Positions 40,310 through 51,208 of a stretch of DNA of 64,000 bases are shown here, piece by piece. The number at the start of each line of letters is the position of its first letter. Within the stretch, counting starts at the first letter, position 1. A model generated the notes under the pieces. It did not search any database and was not told where the DNA came from. It saw only the letters and a list, made by a program, of their open reading frames with translations. A program made the position numbers and the translations under genes. The stretch is from Linyphia triangularis. Lineage: Eukaryota > Arthropoda > Arachnida > Araneae > Linyphiidae. The stretch spans positions 8,458,846 through 8,522,845 of the forward strand of contig OZ021725.1 of assembly GCA_963978545.1 (NCBI GenBank). The letters are read 5' to 3'.

Positions 40310-41302
40310 TTGTTCCATGGTTATGAGCTACCATTGCGACATCTTTTTTGTCACTTAGATGGTAAAACAAAGGGACCCAATGAGTTTAAAGGTGAAATAG
40401 GTCAGCAGCTAGAAAACTGTGCTAATCTTCCTGTGGTTACTTTCTTGCCAATTGAAAATAACCTTCCTCTTTTGGAGGACAAAAATGATTTAAGTACAGA
40501 TCAGAAATATTTATTGGATATGTGTATTGCTGTATCAAGTGGAAATTGCACCTTAGATTTATCTTTACGAAACCCTGGAAAACTTGCTCACTCCAGGTGG
40601 TTGACACTAGCCAACCGCGTGCTTAGATTGTATGTGGCAACTGAGAATCCAACTCAAAATCTTAAGATTCTGGCTGAGTACATTGTGAAAGTGTATGTGC
40701 CTGTGTGGTTTAATATTAAGTTAAAACCTTCATGTACTTATGGTTCCAATCATCTGTTTAACCTAATCTCATATTCACACTACCTCTCTGACGATCTCAA
40801 GAACGTTATAGATCCGGTTATTCAAAGAAATGGGTATTTTGCGGCTTCAGATAATCTCCTTTTGTCCATGCTATGTGATGAACGCAAAATTCAAAGAGAA
40901 TTTGGTTTACGAAGTGTTTTAAAAGCAAGAACAGAAAGTAGAGGTGGAGTCAGGAAGTTCAAAGTTCCAAAGATAAACTTCGATGCAAAGGATTACATCG
41001 ACATGATCTCATGTCCTGAAAATGACGTAACTGAACCTTCCATGTTAAAACATGTTTCCAGTGACTCTCTCAAAGACTTTATACGGAAGGCATCTGAAGA
41101 TGAACCAAATAGTAAAGTAGACCCGGTTATCGACTTTCCCCGGCTTCCTTGTCACACTCAAGCAGTAGAAAGAACTGTGAAACTGGTGACCGAATCGGCT
41201 CAAAATGTCTGTGGTTCAACCGCAAGAGAAGGATATATAAGAGCAAAAATTGACTCACGTAGGAATATGCCAAAATTTAAGACAAAAACCAGTTTAATCT
41301 AG
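40310..41302 (+). CDS. Uncharacterised transposon-associated protein (putative transposase part)
   Basis: A 330-residue open frame without internal stops, clearly coding in style. I recognise conserved blocks of an unnamed metazoan family: ELPLRHLFCHLDG near the N-terminus (residues 6-18), GPNEFKGEIGQQL (22-34), HSRWLTLANRVLRLYV (about 94-109), a middle block with VYVPVWFNIK (about 128-137) and a C-terminal block PCHTQAVERTVKLVTES (about 280-296). There are no signal peptide or membrane segments. It lies between the inverted repeats of the 37736-41697 element, so the simplest role is transposase or an accessory DNA-binding protein; the Glu in QAVER could be catalytic, but that is a guess. The ATG at 40310 may lie inside the true protein, because the 5' exons (38396-40118) are upstream. 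The stop at 41302 precedes the right inverted repeat by about 250 bp. I cannot assign it to hAT, P or another named superfamily from sequence alone. Confidence 0.7.
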   Translation: MFHGYELPLRHLFCHLDGKTKGPNEFKGEIGQQLENCANLPVVTFLPIENNLPLLEDKNDLSTDQKYLLDMCIAVSSGNCTLDLSLRNPGKLAHSRWLTLANRVLRLYVATENPTQNLKILAEYIVKVYVPVWFNIKLKPSCTYGSNHLFNLISYSHYLSDDLKNVIDPVIQRNGYFAASDNLLLSMLCDERKIQREFGLRSVLKARTESRGGVRKFKVPKINFDAKDYIDMISCPENDVTEPSMLKHVSSDSLKDFIRKASEDEPNSKVDPVIDFPRLPCHTQAVERTVKLVTESAQNVCGSTAREGYIRAKIDSRRNMPKFKTKTSLI

Positions 41303-41705
41303 CAATGAAGTAGAAACAAACATTTTGCAGATGTAACATTTGCAATCATTAAGGATACAGAAGTAAGAAATACAAAATTTTACATTACAATATATTTTAT
41401 TATTATTATTATATTTTGTAATTCATAATTTTTTTCAACTCTAATGCTTATATATGCATTTAAAACCATCTTTTGTAACATTATATATACGAGAAATTCA
41501 TAAAAAAAAAAAATTAACAAAGTTGATAATTTTTCATTTTTTTTATAAACTTTAAGCTCTTTGCGGCACCTCAAGATGTTGTAGTATTGCAACCAAATTT
41601 TTTCCCCCTCTTTTTGAACTTAAAAGGCAACTTTTCCCCACTATTACTAAGCTAAAATTTAAAAAAAAATTTTAAAGGCCATTTTCGTTCCACCCTAATG
41701 TATAC

Positions 41706-43470
41706 CCTCGAACATTTTATTTTTTAATCACGAGTTTAAAAATCTAATTATTTTTTACAGTAGTTAGAGGGTATGGGTTTAAAATCATTTCATAAAAATA
41801 AAATTCGATTTTCGCAAATCGTTAATTAAGATGTAATTAGCTAATTAGTGCATTAATTAGTTTTTCCAAACAATGATACATCAAATTCTAATTTACTTAG
41901 AAAGACAATTCCACTTGAAAATCATTCGTAATATTCTTCTTCATGTTTTGAATCGCAATTAAGTTTCAAACATAGAATAGTTTTATTTTTACAATTTATT
42001 TTGTGCGAAAGCATGAAAAAAATCAATATTTTCAGTGAATTTTAAGTCTTAAAAATCATTAAAGTATCGATTTTGCAAAACCAATTTTATATAATTGAGT
42101 TTCAAAACATCTAACATATTATGTAGATTACTTACTATGATATAAAAAAAATTCATAATTAAACATTTTGTTGTTTATTTACCATTGTTTGAATAAAGCG
42201 TGGCATAATCAAAATACAGTTCGCCAGAAAACAGGTTTAAAGTTTTAGAAGCCTTGTACCTAACAGCAGTAGTAGGTACCTACTTGCAATTAATATTAAC
42301 TTAAAAAATATTAAGGTTATTTTCAAAAGTTTAGTATTGTTTGAAAGCCAAAGAATCAGAGAATATTATGATATAATAACGAGAAAAAGTAAGGAGGAAA
42401 AAAATATTCTGATCGACTTTTGTGAATTGTAGGGTATATGTACACCTTAATGCTTTCGATTTAAAAAATTTGATGGTATATAATTTTAATCAATAAGTAA
42501 AAATAAAAGTTCTTAATTTCAATAAACCATGTTTTGTGATGCATTTTCAAGAATAATAAATCCCTTACTTTGTAAATAGTATGAGGAATTAAATTGCTGA
42601 AATGCTGAGTGCAATTAAAGTGCAGACAAATAATTAAAAAATTATCAATTCACATAAAAAGTAAAATCACGAATGAGAGTTATCAATGTTTTTTTCTTTT
42701 TTTTTAAACTAGGGGGCTCCGCTCCCTGCTCGCCAACCCCTGAACAAAAGAACCCAAAGAACGAAATAGCCAGTAATTCGAATTTCAATCATTTGGGTAG
42801 AGCGCTGGTTACCAATTTAAAAAAGTAATTGACTTTTACTATTATGGCTCCATTTAAATAAATTTCAGGAGAGAAAATATTTATGTTTAAAATTTCAGAG
42901 TTGGCCATACACCGAAAGTCAGTCAAAAGTCTCTACCCAATCTGAATGACGTCATCAAACGTAGATTATGCATGGTGTATTGGGTTTTTTCATACTTATT
43001 GCCTGTCCTCACCTTCTTATAGTCGAAAGTGACGTCAACACCCCACGCCATCTATACTTTTTCGAAGGACAAAAAAACGGCTCCGGAAGTGAAGAACAAT
43101 AATTAAGTGTTCACTGAAACAACTGTAACAAATTAATTTTTTTTATCATCACAACGACATTTTTTATGCCATCCGCAAGAGAAGATTTCAAAGATTATAG
43201 CCATATTTGTTTCAATGTAAAAATAAGTAAATATTTCAAGTACTTATTCAGACTTTTTCCCATAGGATCAGCCTTACGACCAAATTCTAAAATGTAATTA
43301 AAAAAAAACTAATTAAAAATTCAATATTTTGGCTTTTAATTGAACTAAAAGATTGCAAAAAACTACTTATATTCAATTTAATAAAACAAATCGGATAATG
43401 GTAATTTCTTCTAATTAGAAGGCCTAATCATAGGTGGCTTTCATTTTGTCCAATGAATTTCTCTAATTCT
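41706..43470. other. Unclassified AT-rich DNA with possible Helitron end
   Basis: No gene is visible. Near 42710-42745 the minus strand reads GGGAGCGGAGCCCCCTAGT, resembling a Helitron 3' end, but without a second end. A T run (42690-42706) precedes it. Confidence 0.35.
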
Positions 43471-43478
43471 GAATTATA

Positions 43479-44162
43479 GACTGAGAGGCGATTGTAAGTT
43501 TAGATATCCCATCGAACATCATTCTGAATTTTTTACAGAATATGAAGAAAAGTGAATAGATTACGAATTCACAGGTCTGCCGAGGCAAAAATGGTCGAAA
43601 CTGATCAAAAATCGATTTTGAATGAGTTGAACTAAATCCAAAATCCCAAATAAGCCATAACTTGTCAGATAAGGAGCATATTTTTTTTTATTTGGTGATC
43701 AATCGCTCTTTAATTTTCAATTAAGAAGGTTACAGATGATTAAAAAATCTGGCGACTGCTTACTTGTATCTTTTAAAAGTGAACCAAGTTGGCAATAAAT
43801 ATTAAGTCACTGATATTGCCAATTTGGCTTACTTTTAAACTATGTCAAGTTAATTTTCCAAGTTTCATCTATTTTTTAACTATGCTAAATTTTCAAAGCC
43901 AGAGGATCAGAAATCGTCTGCGCCTTTCCTCATTGAAAATCAAAGTGCGGTGGGTTACTAGACGAAAAGTGTGTGGACTTTTTGGCAAGTTATGGCAATC
44001 GGATTTAGTTCAACTCATTCAAAGTCGATTTTTGACCAGCTTCGGCCATTTTTGCCACGGCAGACAGGTGGATTCGTAATCTACTCACTTTTCTCCACAT
44101 TCTATAAAAAATTCAGAATGATGTTCGATGGGAGTACTTAAACATTCAGTCGCCTCTCGGCC
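43479..44162. mobile_element. FB foldback MITE, copy 5
   Basis: GACTGAGAGGCGATTG...CAGTCGCCTCTCGGCC, TA on both sides (43477-43478 and 44163-44164). Arms more diverged than in other copies. Confidence 0.75.
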
Positions 44163-44164
44163 TA

Positions 44165-44820
44165 TTATGGAACCGCAACTTTTGGACCCCATCGAACATC
44201 ATTCTGAATTTTTTATAGAAATTAGAGAAAAGTGAGTAGATTACGAATCCACTGGTCTGCCGTGGCAAAAAATGGCCGAAACTGGTCAAAAATCGACTTT
44301 TAATAAGTTGAACTAAATCCAATTGCCAAATGCACCATAACTTACCAAATAATGAGAATTTTTCTTTTATTTGGTAACTCTCATTCTGTAATTTTCATTT
44401 AAGAAGGTTGCAGACGATTCAGATATCTGGCGACGGTCTACTTGCATCTATTAAAAGGGAGCCAAGTTGGCAAAAAAATTTTACGTCACTTATGACGTAA
44501 CTGATGTCGCCAATTTGGATTACTTTCAAAAGATATAAGTTTTCCGAGCCAAAGATCAGAAATCGTTTGCGCTTTTTCTCATTGAAAATCAAAATGAAGT
44601 GGGTTGCCAGACGAATAAGTTTGTTCTATTTTTGGCAAGTTATGACATATTTGGCAATCGGATTTTAGTTCAACTCATTCCAAGTCGATTATTGATCAGT
44701 TTCGGCCATTTTTGCCACGGCAGACCAGTAGATTCCTAATCTACTAAGTTTTCTCCAATTTCTATAAAAAATTCAGAATGATGTTCGATGGGGTCCAAAA
44801 ATTGCAGTCGCCTCTCGGAC
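44165..44820. mobile_element. FB foldback MITE, copy 6
   Basis: Directly abuts copy 5, sharing one TA (44163-44164). The right end TTGCAGTCGCCTCTCGGAC is followed by TA (44821-44822). The first 15 bases of the left end are degraded. It ends about 140 bp downstream of the NPHP4 stop codon. Confidence 0.75.
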
Positions 44821-44926
44821 TACTACATTATATTACATTAGAACCGTCTTTCCATCAATCTCAACAAAAGCAATAAATACAAATCTCGACAATGAAACAA
44901 GAAATTGACTACTATCAGAAATAAAC

Positions 44927-44964
44927 CCGCACACACTATGTTAAAAACAGTACATCCATTTATT
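44927..44964 (-). terminator. Putative NPHP4 polyadenylation signal overlapping the stop
   Basis: On the minus strand AATAAA (44964-44959) overlaps the final codon and the TAA stop (44962-44960). About 20 nt further a GU-rich stretch (TAGTGTGTGCGGG, 44939-44927) follows. No other AATAAA is seen before the FB elements, suggesting a very short 3' UTR. Confidence 0.5.
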
Positions 44965-45199
44965 GGCAGACCACTTTGATACAGTACGTTTCTTCGTTCT
45001 TGTCCAGCGTGGCGTCATTGAGATAGAGGAATACGGTTTCAGTGAAGATGAACTCTTGTGGTACGAAGTAGAGGCCGAGGCAATAGCTCTCTCCTGGTCC
45101 CACGCAGAACTGATACTCCCTCAGATGCAGAAGATGTGGGTGACTAGAATGCAGGACGAACACGCGATCCTGGGGGTAGGGGTTGGTGTAGGTGATGCG
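44960..45199 (-). CDS. NPHP4: Nephrocystin-4, last exon
   Basis: Terminal exon of an NPHP4 orthologue, 80 codons plus stop phase. It opens in phase 0 after the acceptor ...CTCCACAG (45200 onward) with RITYTNPYP, a strongly conserved stretch of nephrocystin-4, and ends DKNEETYCIKVVCQ before TAA, matching the family's C-terminus. This part forms the last Ig-like (MSP-type) domain. Nephrocystin-4 acts at the ciliary transition zone with NPHP1 and RPGRIP1L. Start: the preceding exon ends in phase 0 at GCC AAG, giving an uninterrupted ...AK-RITY junction. No frameshift or stop; selection appears maintained. Confidence 0.93.
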   Translation of the reverse strand, partial: RITYTNPYPQDRVFVLHSSHPHLLHLREYQFCVGPGESYCLGLYFVPQEFIFTETVFLYLNDATLDKNEETYCIKVVCQ

Positions 45200-45519
45200 C
45201 TGTGGAGGAACGATAATAGGAATGGATTAGAAAACAATGTCATGGGGGAACAAGGAAGGCCCGATTTAGAAAACCAATTACTATAGGCATAACATAGTAG
45301 ACGCCCTCACCTCCCCATCGGCGATTACTGATGTAATTTAAATATTAATGACAATTTCGATTATTATCTAATGCCATTTTGATTAAATAATGGACATCTC
45401 CCGAATTTTTTTCATTTCTTTATTCAATTCTAAGTGTTTTGAAAGGGCTATAAACACAAACATTTCGGTTCACTGTGCTTTTTTTTATTTAAATTTGTAA
45501 CCTAAGTTTGCTGGTTTAT

Positions 45520-45920
45520 TTTGGAGGAAAAAACGACTCATTCGGTTCGAAGCTTATGTGACGTCACTTGTTCGAAACTTGGCTTGAAACGCAGCAGCGG
45601 AAACCAGTTTTACAAGTTTCTGGCAAATCGCGCCAACCGGCACGGGGTATGGCAATTGTCTAAAACACTCACACCAACTATTTGGCAGAAAACTCACTAT
45701 AGCCATAGAAACGCAAGGAAGTTTTGACGTCACAGCTAAAATGTAGCGTTCTAATCAGACTACAATCAGATAAGGTTTTCGGGCATTTTCTTTTCTTAAT
45801 ATTTAAATTACTTATTTTATAAAAGAACTTTTGTTTGAATATTTGGAATCGGAAAGAAATTCTTCATAAATATCAATTCATTTTACTCGTTTTTAAAAAA
45901 AATGCAGTAATTGTCTATAG
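45520..45920. repeat. R3 dispersed repeat, copy 2 (in NPHP4 intron)
   Basis: Matches 35878-36180, including 'tttgacgtcacagcta' and 'gaaagaaattcttcataaat'. The 5' part (45520-45650) is extra. Lies in the last NPHP4 intron (45200-48515). Confidence 0.55.
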
Positions 45921-46130
45921 TTGAGATATTAATATTTTAATACCTAATAAGAGTTATTACAATATATGTTCTTATTTTATGACATTGATCAAAAGCACTG
46001 AACAGAATATTGATATCTACATCATAATTCAGAATTTGTCAGACAATTGGGGCGGGCCCTCAAAATTTAGGGGTCCTAGGCACGGACCTTACAGGAAATC
46101 AGGCCCTTATCTGTTCCGAACAAGGAAGGG

Positions 46131-46502
46131 GTTATCCCATAAAGCATACAAGCTTGTTTTTACTAGTCATAAACCTTGCAGTGACAAGGTTGCAGGGTAG
46201 CGCCTGATGACAAGGATTTGATGAAAAGTCTTACTATGGCAACCCTTCGAAAAGGTTGATTTTAGATTGCAGCATATGCAGTGTACACCTTGTAGTAAGC
46301 TTGTTATGAAAAGGTTTGCACGCCCTTTACAGTGTAAACCTTGTTGAAAGGTTGATCATCAAGACATTTAGCAAACCTTGTGAACTATAGTGTCCCTTTT
46401 TTAAGCTTTTAAAAAGGTTGCAAACTTGTCATCTCAACCTTGCATCGTTTTAGTTTAGTAGGTTTACACAGGGTGATGAAAAGGTTAAAATGCTATCTGG
46501 GA
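46131..46502. mobile_element. Possible MITE with TCCCA ends and AACCTTG repeats
   Basis: The left edge TTATCCCATAAAGCAT and the right edge ATGCTATCTGGGAAAG are imperfect inverted repeats. The interior repeats AACCTTG / CAAGGTT many times on both strands. No clear target duplication. Confidence 0.4.
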
Positions 46503-47489
46503 AAGTCCTTGAAGCATATTAAAAATTAATATAAAATAAACAAAAGTGACGCGTGGGAGTGTCGATTTAAAAATAAAGGAAAGAAAGCTAGTCAAAGGCA
46601 AGTTAAAAAAAAAAAATAGTTCAAAAGCATAGATGGCACTCTAGTATGAACCACTAAAAACAACAGCGGAAAGAGTGGGTATAAACCAGTGAAAATTTGC
46701 AAACTGACTTTATGCATTGCGATAGTACATACTATATCTCTTTGCAATGTCTGAAGAGAACAAAAGAAATACCCTTTTATGATTGGATAACGAAAATTGA
46801 TGATTTGAATTATTTTTTTAAAGGTGTTAATGTGATTGATTACATGGAAGTGGTTAGTTTTGGAAGACTATAAAATCCAGCATGCAAACAGTCCACGTGT
46901 GTCTCTTGTACACGAGTCTTTGAAGTTAGGGTGAGTGCCATCTATCCATGAAATTTTGAAGTGAAATTTTTTATTTCATGAAAAAATCACGATACACTTC
47001 TTACATCTGTAGTGATTAGGAGCTGCCCCCTCACAACTTTGAGTGATCTTTTCTAAACTTTACTTTTGCCCACTTACTACTTTTGGCACTCTTAGTCCCC
47101 TGGACTCTCACACTTATCCGTTAAATTGTTTATTTGATTTTTTTAATGCATCATATAATTTGGCGTATTATGTACTTAAGAACAAACTAACATGAATCAG
47201 ATTTCTATCTGATCCTAAATGACTTCATTGGTTCAGGAGGCTTAGAATATTTAGGAGTGGCAAAAACTGTCAAGTTTTAAGTCTTGAGACAAATGTAGAG
47301 GTGAGGAGGGCGTAAAGAAAGTATATAAGGCACATGTCCTTTAAAAGAAACACTATTTAAAAGACATGCATCATCACTAACTAATAACTTTTCGTTAAAT
47401 AATTCAAATCAACCATAGAAGTTAGTTAATTTAAACTAAAACGGTTCTGCGCCCTTTCCTATCTCTAACTAAATCTCTACCCACTGCAA

Positions 47490-47723
47490 AGAACCTGTTT
47501 ACATACAAAGCTCATAGAACCTGTTTACATACAAAGCTCATAGAACCTGTTTATATACAAAGCTCATAGAACCCGTTTACATACAAAGCTCATAGAACCT
47601 GTTTACACACAAAGCTCATAGAACCTGTTTATATACAAAGCTCATAGAACCTGTTTACATACAAAGCTCATAAAACCTGTTTACATACAAAGCTCATAAA
47701 ACCTGTTTACATACAAAGCTCAT
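47490..47723. repeat. 26-bp minisatellite, about 9 copies
   Basis: Unit GAACCTGTTTACATACAAAG + CTCATA, nine near-identical copies, in the last NPHP4 intron. Variants are single T/C changes. Confidence 0.95.
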
Positions 47724-48024
47724 TGTTGAGTTAGATTTTCAAAAAGTATGGTAAACAGATATTGGATATTACTATAATGCAATTAGCGAAAGAACATATT
47801 CAGGATAATACATGAAAGAAGTGCTACTTTTGTGTATGATTCTTTTTTTCTTTTTTAAATTTTACAAGTGTTCTGTTATCTTTTTTAATTTTTAGAGTCT
47901 TATATCATCAAATGAGGGTGAGGGGGGGGGGGGTAACACTTTAAAAAAGCATTTATAACTTCTTAATAAGTAAATTACAATGGCCATGCTAAGCTTAAGA
48001 AAGTGATAGTGTTACGAAAGCTGT

Positions 48025-48473
48025 TTAAAAGGAATTCCTTAGTAAGGATCATTCTCTATACTCGCTATGTTACAATGTTTTGACCCAGATCGTTTAGAAA
48101 CTACTTTGTATAAAACCTTGAAATTTGGTGAGTAGGTACCAAAATGATCCCTTAATGAAATGACATACATTAAAAACTCGAAAATAACGCCTAATATATT
48201 TTATTTTATAATTTGAAATCTTTAAGTCAATGCATATGCAATGGCTTCTCTTGCAATAGTCATTTGATTTTTTTCTTCTTATTTTATTTATAAAATAAAA
48301 CATATTAAACACTATTTTTTAGTTTCTAATTTCTGTCATTTCATTAAGTGATCATTGAAGTTCGTACTCGCCAAATTTCAAGGTTTTATAGAAAGTAGTT
48401 TCTAAATGCACTGGGCTAGAAGATTGTAACATAGTGAGTATAGGGAATGATCCTTACTAAAACTTCCTCTTAA
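48025..48473. mobile_element. T1 MITE, complete copy
   Basis: TTAA at both edges (48025-48028 and 48470-48473), arms of about 145 bp in inverted orientation ('gatcattctctatactcgct' left; its complement right). It ends 38 bp from the intron side of the NPHP4 splice donor at 48515. Confidence 0.75.
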
Positions 48474-48515
48474 TGCAGAAAGGGCCTTGCAACTACGTTG
48501 CATAAATATCCTTAC

Positions 48516-48651
48516 CTTGGCAATCTCCTTTCCAACAGACAGATGCACTTGAAATGCCTTGGAAATAGAAGGCTTTTGACAAGAGAGAACCAGAAGCCAG
48601 GATTGAAGGACTTGATCAAGGGCTTGATTTACCATTGTTATTTGGAAGTAC
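48516..48651 (-). CDS. NPHP4: Nephrocystin-4, penultimate exon
   Basis: 136 nt: one base completing the previous codon, then 45 codons. Acceptor ...ATGTTTTCAG, donor GCCAAG/GTAAGG. The translation includes SWLLVLSCQKPSISKAF, a clear match to the conserved SWLVCL-x-C-xx-P-x-ISKAFE segment of nephrocystin-4. Phase fits both neighbours exactly: AA from the upstream exon plus G here makes Lys, and it ends on a codon boundary. Part of the C-terminal Ig-like/MSP repeat region. Confidence 0.93.
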
Positions 48652-49902
48652 CTGAAAACATGATAAATTTTTTCTTCATCTTGTTAACACTGAGGAAATA
48701 GAGAAAAGCAGTGCATTTATATACGTGTACTACTAAAGAATAGTTAAATAAAATAAACTTCTTCACGGTCTAATGGCTCAAAAAGTAGTGAACTGATTTT
48801 TAAGAAGTATATTTTTACACAAATTTTTTGTATATAATTGTAAATAGTGACATATTCTTTTAAAGTTCTATTTTATTCCATTTGTTAACAGCGATAATAC
48901 AGGTTAGAAAAAAGGTGGCAACATCTACATCAATCAAGAAATTTTGAGGAGTTTCCATCACATGATTGGTTGACTAGATTTTGCTAGAAATTTTTGCCGC
49001 AAGAGTATAACAAGAGGCAATAAATGGAAACAAAGAGATCAGTCGATTTTTTATTTGTTTGGAGCTTTTGTTTACTTTCAAGGTGCCTGGATTATCGTAA
49101 AGATGCATGCATCGAAGCTCGTGTTGAAGCATAGTGAGTTTACTGTTGTTCGAAAAAGTTTTGTATGCCTAGGAAAGAAGAATAAATTTGTGTTTTTATT
49201 AGGTAATTAGGTAAAAACTGCGTCATCATTTACTTTGCGAAAATTTCATAATTATATTTATATTCTGGAAAGAAGTTTTTATAAAATGTTTTTAACAGAG
49301 CCACCCATTCTCATAAGTAGCTGAATTTTTGTCCAGTTACATAATCGTAATAAATGTAATAGTTACACACTTTTAATGAGTGCATAGAAGGCAAAAACTA
49401 TTCCATGAATAAGTTATTTACATAAATTGAAAAGGGTTTCTAACAGAGAGTAAAAATCGTTTTAATTTCTAATAGTATTTAGAGAAAGTGTGCAAGACAG
49501 ATCAGTAGATGTCTCATAACCAGTAATTTTCTTCTTTAATTCACCTAAACTAAGCCAGAAAGATACACATTACCAACATAATTAAGTATATTTTGCTAAC
49601 AGGTTATCAATACAAGTAAACAATAGACCTGAAAATTGAAAATTTCAGATAGTAGCCAGTGATTGGTCGACACAGGGTTTTTGCCAAAATAAAATGTGTG
49701 AACTCATGACTTTCTAAGACCAAAGCAAGACTCAAGAAATCGCGTCACACACACACGCACGCACGCATGCACACACACACACGCACACACAAAATAACCC
49801 ATATGAGTTTTACTAAGACGAACCATACAGAAATCAGAAGAAAAAGGGAGAAACAATTTTCCATTCTTTGAAAAGCTAATCAATCTTAAATAATAAGGAT
49901 AT

Positions 49903-50370
49903 TGTTACGAATTTTTCCACTGTGAGGCAATGATGGCACAGTTTTCACGGTATAAAAATATTTATTCTCTCTTCAGAAAACTCACAAAATTTATTCACAG
50001 GCAACAGTTTAATTACTCTCAAGCTTCAACACAAGCTTCAACAAAAATAACTTCGAATTCAGCGATTATACAAGCTCACTCCAATAGGTAAACAAAGCGA
50101 TCAGCTTTCAACGATTTCCGAAGTCCATCTGAAAACTTTCCCGTTCTCCAGTCGTTTATATACAAGCGCGTGAGACATTCTCGAAATTTCCAGCCAATTC
50201 ATCGGAAAAGAAATATCTCGAACCTTCTCGATTACTTTAGGTGTTGCCACCTTTTTCTAACTTGTATAATCGCTATTAATTACTAAATAAAATAAGATAA
50301 AAATAAATTACAATAGAATTTTGAAATAATACGTCACTATTTACAATATATACAGACAATTTGTGCAACA
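49903..50370 (-). repeat. 3' LTR of the Gypsy-like element (LTR-2)
   Basis: 468 bp, near-identical to 52984-53449 and to the solo LTR 24611-25070. It differs from the other LTR by a short insertion (ACTGTGAGG against ACTGAGG). Confidence 0.92.
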
Positions 50371-50385
50371 TTTCCCCCTTCTTAA
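50371..50385 (-). other. Polypurine tract
   Basis: On the minus strand AAGAAGGGGGAAA lies immediately before the 3' LTR, the expected plus-strand primer. Confidence 0.8.
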
Positions 50386-50422
50386 AGACTGCACGTCCCG
50401 GGCAGTGAAGTCCTTAAGCCAT

Positions 50423-51208
50423 TCAATGACTTCTACCATAATATGGGGCTAGCCTATTGTAGTGTACAACTCTAGGTTTACAGGAAGGTGTCCGTTGAAT
50501 TCTCACCACGACGTCGTTGATCTTCTTAAGGATCCCATACGGCCCTTCCCAGTTCGTCTGGAGCTTAGGGGAGAGTCCTTTCCGACGTTTGTCACCTTCC
50601 TGGAATGAACGGTCCATGGCCTTGGCATAGTACCGGATCTTCACGCGATCCGTCATGATGTTGTTTCTCTCTCTGGCGAACCGATGTACGGCTTCCAAAC
50701 GTGCCTGCAGATCATCTAGATACTGGACAGGCGAGGAAGGAGTGTCCTGTGGTTGTCCACAGAGGAGGTTGCTGGGGAGCCTAAGGTCTCTTCCACACAT
50801 CGTTAGAGATGGAGAAAATCCGGTGGTCTCGTGAGTTGCACTCCCGTATGCCAACAGAAGCGGTGAAAGTTTCTGATCCCCATCTTGCTGGTTATATGAT
50901 TTTGAGATTGCGTCCGAATCATCCGCGGGTGCAGCTGATAGATCCCGGGACCTCCGTTCGATGCTTGTAACAGGAGTACGGATGTCGATTCCCTCGTCAC
51001 TAACTTTGTCCATTTCCACATGAACCACTCCTTGGGAGGGTTTCATCAACGTCGCTTTCTTCGGTTCTCTCTCCGAGGCTGGAGAGGTACTTCCCATAGA
51101 TGTGGACTCTTCAGCATTCTCTATGACATTGTCTTCATGAGCTACAATCCGATATACGCATAGCTCTTTCATGTCCAGATCGTGCAAAGGAACTTCGCCT
51201 CTCGCCAT
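50423..51208 (-). pseudogene. pol remnant: linker plus C-terminal integrase
   Basis: 261-residue frame. Residues 1 to about 112 follow the protease and have no domain I know. From about residue 113 the frame enters the end of the integrase core and its C-terminal region: ETTGFSPSLTMCGRDLRLP, the LQARLEAVHRFARER block, then the GPY/F-type module NWEGPYGILKKINDVV ending HYNRLAPY. The jump near 50870 marks deletion of reverse transcriptase, RNase H and most of the integrase catalytic core. A few residues are also missing within the EGD...KGLSPKL stretch. It starts in a different frame from the protease. Confidence 0.8.

Larger units (their letters stand above)
37736..41697 (+). mobile_element. 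3.96 kb DNA transposon with uncharacterised protein
   Basis: The ends TAGGGTGGAACGAAAA...CGTTCCACCCTA are inverted and flanked by a perfect 8-bp duplication ATGTATAC (37728-37735 and 41698-41705). Inverted similarity extends inward: 'tcttgaggtgccgcaa' occurs at 37844 and 38014 and in reverse near 41560. The left arm carries two tandem copies of a segment of about 165 bp (37755-37920 and 37921-38060). Inside are a decayed upstream coding part, a nested hAT-type insertion and a 330-residue intact frame. Duplication length and TAGGG termini fit hAT; the protein is not one I can place in a named superfamily. Confidence 0.85.

Noticed and set aside
42710..42745. Helitron 3' end on the minus strand as a full feature
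   Set aside because: CTAG and a GC-rich stretch are present but the hairpin is weak and no 5' end was found.
44963..45286. 107-residue plus-strand frame
   Set aside because: Antisense shadow of the NPHP4 last exon.
47490..47723. 26-bp direct repeats resembling CRISPR repeats
   Set aside because: Units are contiguous without spacers; it is a minisatellite.
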